A program made the translations under genes and the position numbers. A DNA stretch of 10,191 bases, taken from the NCBI GenBank assembly GCA_964342835.1, contig CAYFGJ010000034.1:1-10191 (forward strand), written 5' to 3'. Positions 5,983-10,191 of this stretch are shown piece after piece. This DNA is from GCA-2716945 sp964342835. Its GTDB lineage: Bacteria > Pseudomonadota > Gammaproteobacteria > GCA-002705445 > GCA-002716945. The notes beneath the pieces were generated by a model, which was not told the DNA's origin, ran no database searches, and saw only the letters and a list, made by a program, of their open reading frames with translations. Positions within the stretch are counted from its first letter, which is position 1. Each line of letters opens with the position of its first letter.

Positions 5983-6351
5983 ATGATTCAAATGCAAACA
6001 GTTTTAAAATCAGCAGATAATAGTGGAGCTAGAAAACTTATGTGTATAAAAGTTTTAGGGGGATCACATAGAAGGTTTGCTAGATTGGGTGATGTAATTA
6101 AAGTTACCGTAAAAGATGCTATACCTCAAGGTAAAGTTAAAAAAGGTGAAGTATATAATGCTGTAATAGTAAGAACTAAAAAAGGAATTCGCAGATCAGA
6201 TGGATCTGCTATTAGATTTGATAATAATGCAGTAGTTCTTTTAGATAATAAACTTGAACCATTAGCAACAAGAATTTTTGGTCCAGTTACCAGAGAATTG
6301 AGAACGAGAACTTTTATGAAAATTATTTCATTAGCGCCGGAGGTATTGTAG
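5983..6351 (+). CDS. rplN: 50S ribosomal protein L14
   Basis: L14 sits at the subunit interface with L19 and forms intersubunit bridges; it is also the target of the silencing factor RsfS. The 122-residue product aligns end to end with E. coli L14 (123): M-I-Q-M-Q-T at 1-6, A-D-N-S-G-A-R at 11-17, C-I-K-V-L-G-G-S-H-R-R at 21-31, A-V-I-V-R-T-K-K-G at 60-68, and the end R-I-F-G-P-V-T-R-E-L-R to A-P-E-V-L. AGGA at 5972-5975, spanning the rpsQ stop, lies 7 nt before the ATG and is a good ribosome binding site. This gene opens the spc block. The last codons contain the GGAGG that serves rplX. Confidence 0.98.
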   Translation: MIQMQTVLKSADNSGARKLMCIKVLGGSHRRFARLGDVIKVTVKDAIPQGKVKKGEVYNAVIVRTKKGIRRSDGSAIRFDNNAVVLLDNKLEPLATRIFGPVTRELRTRTFMKIISLAPEVL

Positions 6352-6668
6352 TGAATAAATTCAAGAAAGGAGACTCTGTAATAGTTACTGCTGGTAAAGA
6401 TAAAGGGAAAAAAGGTGAAATAATGAAAATTGTAGGTACTGATAGAATAATTATTTCTAATGTGAATTTAGTAAAAAAACATGTAAAACCAAACCCTAAC
6501 AAAAAAATTGATGGAGGAATTATGGATCGTGAAATGTCTATACATATATCAAATGTCAGCATACTCAATCCATTAAGCAAAAAACAGGATAAAGTTGGTG
6601 TTAAAACTCTGGAAAATGGAAAAAAAGTTAGAATTTTTAAATCGAATAAAGAGGTAATTGACGTCTAA
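6351..6668 (+). CDS. rplX: 50S ribosomal protein L24 (GTG start)
   Basis: L24 is one of the two proteins that start 50S assembly, and it lies by the exit tunnel. The product has 105 residues (E. coli 104). The KOW motif is clear at about 6-29: K-G-D-S-V-I-V-T-A-G-K-D-K-G-K-K-G-E. It is followed by N-L-V-K-K-H-V-K-P-N-P, G-G-I-M-D-R-E-M-S-I-H-I-S-N-V and the end K-V-R-I-F-K-S-N-K-E. This is the one clear GTG start in the window. It shares its first G with the rplN TAG stop and is backed by a strong GGAGG at 6339-6343, 7 nt upstream. An ATG start is not available without losing the KOW motif. The stop shares one base with rplE (TAATG). Confidence 0.96.
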   Translation: MNKFKKGDSVIVTAGKDKGKKGEIMKIVGTDRIIISNVNLVKKHVKPNPNKKIDGGIMDREMSIHISNVSILNPLSKKQDKVGVKTLENGKKVRIFKSNKEVIDV

Positions 6669-7204
6669 TGAATACTTTTCAGCAATATTATAAAGAAAAT
6701 ATAGTGCCTAATATGATGGAATCAATGAAAGTCAAAAGCGCGATGGAAGTTCCTAGACTGAAAAAAATTACACTAAACATGGGTTTAGGATCAGCTGTAA
6801 ATGATAAAAAAATACTTGAAACTGCTCTTAATGAATTAACACAGATTACAGGGCAAAAAGCTGTTTTAACATATGCAAAAAAATCAATTGCAAATTTCAA
6901 ACTTAGAGAAGGGATGCCAATTGGTTGTAAAGTTACATTAAGAAAAGAAAAAATGTACGACTTCTTTGAAAAATTGATTAAAATTTCTTTACCTAGAACT
7001 AGAGATTTTAGAGGATTAAATCCAAATTCTTTTGACGGAAGAGGAAATTATACTCTCGGGATTAAAGAACATATAATTTTCCCAGAAATTAATTTTGATA
7101 AGATAGATAAAATAAAAGGATTAGATATTACTATAACAACTTCAGCTAAAACAAATAAAGAGGCAATGGAATTATTTAAACAATTTAATTTTCCATTTAA
7201 ATAA
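6668..7204 (+). CDS. rplE: 50S ribosomal protein L5
   Basis: L5 binds 5S rRNA with L18 and L25 in the central protuberance and contacts the P-site tRNA elbow. The product has 178 residues (E. coli 179). Conserved blocks are V-P-R-L-K-K-I-T-L-N-M-G-L-G at 28-41, the signature L-T-Q-I-T-G-Q-K-A-V-L-T-Y-A-K-K-S at 57-73, F-K-L-R-E-G-M-P-I-G-C-K-V-T-L-R at 77-92 and L-P-R-T-R-D-F-R-G-L at 108-117. The end is G-L-D-I-T-I-T-T-S-A-K-T-N-K-E-A. In E. coli the start region of this gene carries the S8 repressor site of the spc operon; I could not confirm an equivalent fold by eye. An AGAGG at 6650-6654 is rather far upstream (13 nt), so coupling to the rplX stop probably matters. Confidence 0.98.
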   Translation: MNTFQQYYKENIVPNMMESMKVKSAMEVPRLKKITLNMGLGSAVNDKKILETALNELTQITGQKAVLTYAKKSIANFKLREGMPIGCKVTLRKEKMYDFFEKLIKISLPRTRDFRGLNPNSFDGRGNYTLGIKEHIIFPEINFDKIDKIKGLDITITTSAKTNKEAMELFKQFNFPFK

Positions 7205-7206
7205 TT

Positions 7207-7512
7207 ATGGCAAGAGCATCAATAATACAAAGAGAGAAAAAACGCGAAAAACTTATTGCAAAATATGCGAAAAAGCGTGCAGAAATTAAAGAACAATTAA
7301 AGAAAGTTAACTTAGATATGGATAAAATCAAAGAACTTAGAATAAAGTTACAGAAATTGCCTGCTAATTCTATACCTGTTAGAAAAAGAAATCGTTGTAG
7401 TCTGACAGGAAGACCAAGAGGAGTGTATAGAAAATTTTCGTTAGGCAGAACAAAACTAAGAGAGATTGCCATGAGGGGCGATATACCAGGATTAACAAAG
7501 GCAAGTTGGTAA
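7207..7512 (+). CDS. rpsN: 30S ribosomal protein S14, zinc-independent form
   Basis: S14 is a late-assembling 30S head protein. The 101-residue length equals E. coli S14 and is the long form. There is a single cysteine (Cys64, in R-N-R-C-S-L-T-G-R-P-R-G) and no C-x-x-C pairs, so this is the zinc-free type rather than the short zinc-ribbon type. Other hallmarks are L-P-A-N-S-I-P-V-R-K-R at 51-61, Y-R-K-F-S-L-G-R-T-K-L-R-E-I-A at 74-88 and G-D-I-P-G-L-T-K-A-S-W at the end. No Shine-Dalgarno-like sequence is visible in the 20 nt before the ATG, which lies 2 nt after the rplE stop. Initiation is therefore probably by coupling with rplE. Confidence 0.97.
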   Translation: MARASIIQREKKREKLIAKYAKKRAEIKEQLKKVNLDMDKIKELRIKLQKLPANSIPVRKRNRCSLTGRPRGVYRKFSLGRTKLREIAMRGDIPGLTKASW

Positions 7513-7516
7513 TACT

Positions 7517-7909
7517 ATGAGCATGAATGACACAACCGCTGATTTATTAACACGTATAAGAAACGCACAAAGAGCTTTTAAGGATATAGTGAATGTTCCA
7601 TTCTCTAAATCTAAGTTATCCATCTGTAATGTATTAAAAGATGAAGGATATATATCTGCTGTAAGTGTGGAAGGAGAAACAAAAAAAACATTATCGATAG
7701 TTTTAAAATATTTCGAAGGCAAACCTGTAATAGAACAAATTGAAAGAGTAAGTAAACCTGGATTAAGAATTTATAAATCTAGCAAAAAAATTCCTCTAGT
7801 AAAAAATGGTTTGGGTATTTGTATAATATCTACTTCAAAAGGAATAATGACAGATAAATCTGCAAGAGAAAAAAATTGTGGGGGAGAAATTATTTGTTAT
7901 GTTTCATAG
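7517..7909 (+). CDS. rpsH: 30S ribosomal protein S8
   Basis: S8 binds helix 21 of 16S rRNA early in 30S platform assembly. In E. coli it also represses the spc operon by binding the rplE start region. The product has 130 residues, matching the E. coli size. It shows M-S-M-N-D-T-T-A-D-L-L-T-R-I-R-N-A at 1-17, V-L-K-D-E-G-Y-I at 39-46 and R-V-S-K-P-G-L-R-I-Y at 77-86. The signature is G-I-C-I-I-S-T-S-K-G-I-M-T-D at 100-113, containing the RNA-binding S-T-S-K-G, and the end is G-G-E-I-I-C-Y-V. It lies 4 nt after rpsN, and a moderately distant AAAGG at 7497-7501 is the best purine-rich stretch. The next gene is 9 nt away with its own ribosome binding site. Confidence 0.97.
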   Translation: MSMNDTTADLLTRIRNAQRAFKDIVNVPFSKSKLSICNVLKDEGYISAVSVEGETKKTLSIVLKYFEGKPVIEQIERVSKPGLRIYKSSKKIPLVKNGLGICIISTSKGIMTDKSAREKNCGGEIICYVS

Positions 7910-7918
7910 GATAGTAAT

Positions 7919-8446
7919 ATGTCAAAAATAGCTAGAAAACCAATAGAATTACCTGATAATACAAAACTCAATATAGAGAATAATCTTGTAACTATTGAAG
8001 GACCTAAAGGTAAATTATCTTTTCAGAAGATCTCTGATATTACTATTAAAGAAGAAACAGGAGCTTTGCACATCATTAGTTCTAACAAAGATGATACATC
8101 AATATCAGGAACAACAAGAGCTCTTATATACAATATGGTTCATGGAGTATCTAAAGGTTGGGATAAAAAATTGACTTTAGTTGGAGTTGGTTATAGAGCA
8201 AAAGCTGATAACAAATATCTTGAATTAAATGTTGGTTATTCACACCCAGTAAAATATGAAATTCCAGAAGGTATAAAAATTGAAACGCCTAGTCAGACGG
8301 AAATTGTTGTAACTGGTATAGATAAACAACAAGTTGGTCAAGTTGCATCTGAAATAAGATCAGTTCGTTTGCCAGAACCATATAAAGGCAAAGGAATAAG
8401 ATATATAGATGAACATATAGTTAAAAAGGAAGCTAAGAAAAAATAA
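7919..8446 (+). CDS. rplF: 50S ribosomal protein L6
   Basis: L6 lies near the sarcin-ricin loop and factor-binding site at the base of the L7/L12 stalk. The product has 175 residues (E. coli 177). It has the two-repeat L6 architecture: S-K-I-A-R-K-P-I at 2-9, E-G-P-K-G-K-L at 27-33, R-A-L-I-Y-N-M-V-H-G-V-S-K-G at 67-80 and L-V-G-V-G-Y-R-A at 87-94. The family signature L-P-E-P-Y-K-G-K-G-I-R-Y is at 151-162, with a lysine-rich end. AGGA at 7908-7911, overlapping the rpsH stop, is 7 nt before the ATG. The stop shares one base with the rplR start (TAATG). Confidence 0.97.
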   Translation: MSKIARKPIELPDNTKLNIENNLVTIEGPKGKLSFQKISDITIKEETGALHIISSNKDDTSISGTTRALIYNMVHGVSKGWDKKLTLVGVGYRAKADNKYLELNVGYSHPVKYEIPEGIKIETPSQTEIVVTGIDKQQVGQVASEIRSVRLPEPYKGKGIRYIDEHIVKKEAKKK

Positions 8447-8802
8447 TGAATAATAATAAAAAATTATCAAGGTTAAGAAGAGCCACAAAGACTAGACAAA
8501 GAATCGCTTTGACAAATAATCATAGATTGAGTGTCTTTAAATCTGTAAATCATATATATATACAATTATTAACACCCAATGGAGATCAAGTCATTACAAC
8601 CATTTCTTCTAACCAGAAAGAATTTAAAAAGAAACAGAAAGCAAATAATATTGAAATTTGTAAAGTATTAGGTAAAAAAATGGCTGATTATATTAAAAAA
8701 AAGAAAATTAATAAAGTTGCGTTTGATAGATCTGGATATAAATTTCATGGTCGTGTAAAAGCATTAGCAGATACAATTCGAGAAAATGGAGTAAAAATTT
8801 AA
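8446..8802 (+). CDS. rplR: 50S ribosomal protein L18
   Basis: L18 binds 5S rRNA and carries it into the central protuberance with L5. The product has 118 residues (E. coli 117). The basic N-terminal arm (L-S-R-L-R-R-A-T-K-T-R) is followed by H-R-L-S-V-F-K-S-V-N-H-I-Y-I-Q-L at 26-41, I-C-K-V-L-G-K-K-M-A at 71-80 and the conserved end V-A-F-D-R-S-G-Y-K-F-H-G-R-V-K-A at 91-106, then A-D-T-I-R-E-N-G. It shares one base with rplF upstream and with rpsE downstream. An AAGGA lies 15 nt before the start, too far to be an ideal ribosome binding site, so coupled initiation is likely. Confidence 0.96.
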   Translation: MNNNKKLSRLRRATKTRQRIALTNNHRLSVFKSVNHIYIQLLTPNGDQVITTISSNQKEFKKKQKANNIEICKVLGKKMADYIKKKKINKVAFDRSGYKFHGRVKALADTIRENGVKI

Positions 8803-9293
8803 TGGGATATGATGATCAAAAATCTGATTATATTGAAAAATTAGTGCATGTAAATCGTGTAGCTAAAGTGGTTAAAGGTGGTAGACAATTTGGTTTTACT
8901 GCATTAACAGTTGTGGGAGATGGTCATGGAAGAGTTGGATATGGTTATGGTAAAGCTAAAGAAGTACCGATAGCTATACAAAAAGCGATGGAAAAGGCTA
9001 AAAAGAATATGATTTCAGTTGCATTAAAAAAAGGAACTTTACATCATGCAGTTACTCATCGACATGGTTCTGCTAAAGTTTATATGCAGCCCGCAGGAGA
9101 AGGAACAGGAGTAATAGCGGGAGGAGCTATGAGAGCTGTATTTGAAGCTACTGGAATTCATAATGTTTTAGCTAAAAGTTTTGGATCAACAAATCCAATC
9201 AATGTTGTTAAAGCTACAATTAAAGGTTTGGAGGGTATGTATTATCCTAATCAGGTAGCACAAAAAAGAAATAAAAAAACAAGTGAATTATAA
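8802..9293 (+). CDS. rpsE: 30S ribosomal protein S5
   Basis: S5 lies at the mRNA entry channel and affects decoding accuracy; it is the classical site of spectinomycin-resistance changes. The product has 163 residues (E. coli 167). It shows the double-stranded-RNA-binding fold with V-N-R-V-A-K-V-V-K-G-G-R at 17-28, F-T-A-L-T-V-V-G-D-G at 32-41 and G-R-V-G-Y-G-Y-G-K-A-K-E-V-P at 43-56. Further matches are Q-P-A-G-E-G-T-G-V-I-A-G-G-A-M-R at 96-111 and S-T-N-P-I-N-V-V-K-A-T at 129-139. The spectinomycin loop looks wild type by comparison with E. coli. GGAG at 8788-8791 is 10 nt before the ATG. Both ends share one base with the neighbouring genes. Confidence 0.98.
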   Translation: MGYDDQKSDYIEKLVHVNRVAKVVKGGRQFGFTALTVVGDGHGRVGYGYGKAKEVPIAIQKAMEKAKKNMISVALKKGTLHHAVTHRHGSAKVYMQPAGEGTGVIAGGAMRAVFEATGIHNVLAKSFGSTNPINVVKATIKGLEGMYYPNQVAQKRNKKTSEL

Positions 9294-9484
9294 TGGTTAA
9301 GTCTAAATTAAAAAAAATAACAGTAACACAAACTTCTAGTCTTATAGGTAAAACTAAAGCACAAGTATCATGTATTAAAGGGTTAGGATTAAGAAAAATA
9401 AATCATAAAGTTGTATTAAATAATACACCTGAGATCAATGGCATGATAAAAAAAGTAAGACACATGATTAAGGTTGAAGAATAA
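9293..9484 (+). CDS. rpmD: 50S ribosomal protein L30
   Basis: L30 is a small, non-essential peripheral 50S protein that many reduced genomes and several phyla have lost, so keeping it fits a gammaproteobacterial background. The product has 63 residues (E. coli 59), the extra ones in a basic N-terminal K-S-K-L-K-K. It shows I-T-V-T-Q-T-S-S-L-I-G at 9-19, G-L-G-L-R-K-I-N-H-K-V at 30-40, N-T-P-E-I-N-G-M-I at 44-52 and the end H-M-I-K-V-E-E. The ATG shares its A with the rpsE stop, and no clear Shine-Dalgarno is visible. The rplO ATG follows one base after the stop. Confidence 0.95.
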   Translation: MVKSKLKKITVTQTSSLIGKTKAQVSCIKGLGLRKINHKVVLNNTPEINGMIKKVRHMIKVEE

Positions 9485-9485
9485 T

Positions 9486-9929
9486 ATGGAAAAAATTGCA
9501 TTAAATAAATTAAAACCAAATGACTCAAGCAAAAAAAACAAAAAAAGAGTTGGAAGAGGTATAGCTTCTGGAACAGGTAAAACGGCTGGTAGAGGACACA
9601 AAGGACAAAAATCTAGATCTGGAGGTAAGATTCAAGTTGGTTTTGAAGGAGGACAGATGCCTCTACAAAGAAGATTGCCTAAAGTTGGTTTTACGAGTCC
9701 AAAAAATATCTATTCAGCTGAATTAAAATATGATCGTTTAATAAATGTAAAAGAAGATAAAATAGATTTAGAATTATTAAAAAAATATAAACTTGTTAAA
9801 AAAAATATTAAGAAAGTAAAAATTATCGGTCCTTGTACTATTAAAGCTAAGAAATCTTTTAAAGATATCTTATGTACGAAGTCGGTAGAGGATTATTCTA
9901 AGAGTACTAATAATGTCAAGAAAAAGTAG
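9486..9929 (+). CDS. rplO: 50S ribosomal protein L15, divergent C-terminus
   Basis: L15 is a late-assembly 50S protein whose long basic N-terminal arm threads through 23S rRNA. The product has 147 residues from the ATG at 9486 (E. coli 144). The arm is well conserved: R-V-G-R-G-I-A-S-G-T-G-K-T at 21-33, G-R-G-H-K-G-Q-K-S-R-S-G-G at 35-47 and G-F-E-G-G-Q-M-P-L-Q-R-R-L-P-K-V-G-F at 52-69. The C-terminal globular part is much weaker. The usual closing helix and Gly-Gly turn (E. coli A-A-G-G-K) aligns to S-T-N-N-V, and cysteines appear at two places. An in-frame TTG at 9474, overlapping rpmD, could add four residues, but the ATG gives the normal N-terminus and is preferred. The last 17 nt overlap secY. 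Confidence 0.96.
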   Translation: MEKIALNKLKPNDSSKKNKKRVGRGIASGTGKTAGRGHKGQKSRSGGKIQVGFEGGQMPLQRRLPKVGFTSPKNIYSAELKYDRLINVKEDKIDLELLKKYKLVKKNIKKVKIIGPCTIKAKKSFKDILCTKSVEDYSKSTNNVKKK

Positions 9930-10191
9930 TGATATAACATCTGGACTAGATGGATTAACAAAATCAAGAGAAATTAGACAAAGAATTTTTTTTGTAATAT
10001 TTGCTCTTATAATTTTTCGTCTTGGTAGTTTTATTACTTTACCAGGTATAGATCCATCAATCATGAAAACAATCTTTGATCAACAAAGGGGAAGTTTTGC
10101 GCTGTCGCCAATGCCCTTAGCAATGTCAATTGATTCTGAGCCTAAATCAATCCTGGCAAAAGCAACAGACATTCTTGCGGTAATTGCAATG
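9913..10191 (+). CDS. secY: Protein translocase subunit SecY, N-terminal part (runs off window; discordant after about residue 60)
   Basis: SecY forms the protein-conducting channel of the inner membrane with SecE and SecG, and it normally closes the spc operon after rplO. The first 60 residues fit: a polar N-terminus, then R-Q-R-I-F-F-V-I-F-A-L-I-I-F-R-L-G-S-F at about 22-40 as membrane helix 1, then L-P-G-I-D at 43-47 and F-D-Q-Q-R-G at 55-60. E. coli has matching I-F-R-I-G-S-F, P-G-I-D and E-Q-Q-R-G. SecY should then continue into an N-M-F-S-G-G-type plug region and helix 2. Instead residues 61-93 show no SecY resemblance, although the frame stays open to the window end. The start overlaps rplO by 17 nt; no nearer in-frame start exists after the rplO stop. 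The N-terminal identification is firm. The rest is probably not SecY. Confidence 0.85.
   Translation, partial: MSRKSSDITSGLDGLTKSREIRQRIFFVIFALIIFRLGSFITLPGIDPSIMKTIFDQQRGSFALSPMPLAMSIDSEPKSILAKATDILAVIAM
10093..10191 (-). other. 99-nt tail discordant with secY; possible reverse-strand coding fragment
   Basis: By count this stretch is about 43% GC, against about 28% for the preceding 180 nt of secY. On the reverse strand one frame is open from 10190 down to a TGA at 10082-10080. It has a strong purine-first codon pattern and reads as a plausible peptide, including R-I-D-L-G-S-E-S-I-D-I and G-I-G-D-S-A-K-L-P-L. I do not recognise the family. It could be a fragment of another gene joined here by misassembly, or by a real rearrangement. 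A lineage-specific SecY insertion is possible but fits less well with the composition shift. Confidence 0.4.

Noticed and set aside
6640..6720. S8 repressor site at the rplX-rplE junction, as in the E. coli spc operon
   Set aside because: I could not find a convincing copy of the 16S helix 21-like fold by eye in this AT-rich region. A covariance or folding search would be needed before calling it.
9474..9488. TTG at 9474 as the rplO start
   Set aside because: It would overlap rpmD and add M-K-N-N before the normal L15 N-terminus. The ATG at 9486 sits one base after the rpmD stop and matches family length better.
1..10191. Defence system, CRISPR array, mobile element, tRNA or other accessory module
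   Set aside because: The whole length up to 10092 is accounted for by conserved translation genes with almost no spacer. No repeats, integrase or transposase motifs, or cloverleaf sequences were seen.

Overview
The window holds a ribosomal-protein superoperon from an AT-rich bacterium. All 23 protein genes are on the + strand. Their order is fusA (3' end), rpsJ, rplC, rplD, rplW, rplB, rpsS, rplV, rpsC, rplP, rpmC, rpsQ, rplN, rplX, rplE, rpsN, rpsH, rplF, rplR, rpsE, rpmD, rplO and secY (5' end). This is the classical str-S10-spc order with every S10 and spc gene up to secY present. Most proteins align at near full length with their gammaproteobacterial (E. coli-type) counterparts. S14 is the long, zinc-free form and L30 is present. 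Together with low GC (about one third by eye, Arg mostly AGA, many poly-A tracts) this suggests a gammaproteobacterium with a reduced or streamlined genome, such as a marine oligotroph or a host-associated lineage. The exact taxon cannot be set from this window.

Layout. Positions 1-838 are the end of the str operon, covering most of EF-G domain III plus domains IV and V. The tuf gene that often follows fusA is absent, and rpsJ starts one base after the fusA stop. Positions 840-5973 are the S10 block (rpsJ to rpsQ). Positions 5983-9929 are the spc block (rplN to rplO). Positions 9913-10191 are the start of secY. The only non-coding stretch longer than 9 nt is the 95 nt between rpsJ and rplC, which holds candidate -10 elements and a good Shine-Dalgarno. 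All other junctions are 1-9 nt gaps or overlaps: seven share one base between stop and start, two are 4-nt ATGA overlaps, one is 23 nt and one is 17 nt. This points to one co-transcribed, translationally coupled unit supplying ribosomal proteins, EF-G and the SecY translocon.

Oddities. The start of secY matches the family through the first membrane helix and the Q-Q-R-G motif. After about position 10092 it no longer resembles SecY, GC jumps from about 28% to about 43%, and the codon pattern looks better on the opposite strand. This is most simply a chimeric assembly join or a rearrangement near the contig end. L3 carries a long hydrophilic C-terminal tail not found in E. coli L3. S3 has a Lys/Asn-rich tail overlapping rplP. 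The L15 C-terminus is divergent and overlaps secY. I see no tRNA, rRNA, CRISPR, insertion sequence or unknown gene system here; this is core housekeeping DNA with a few unusual details.
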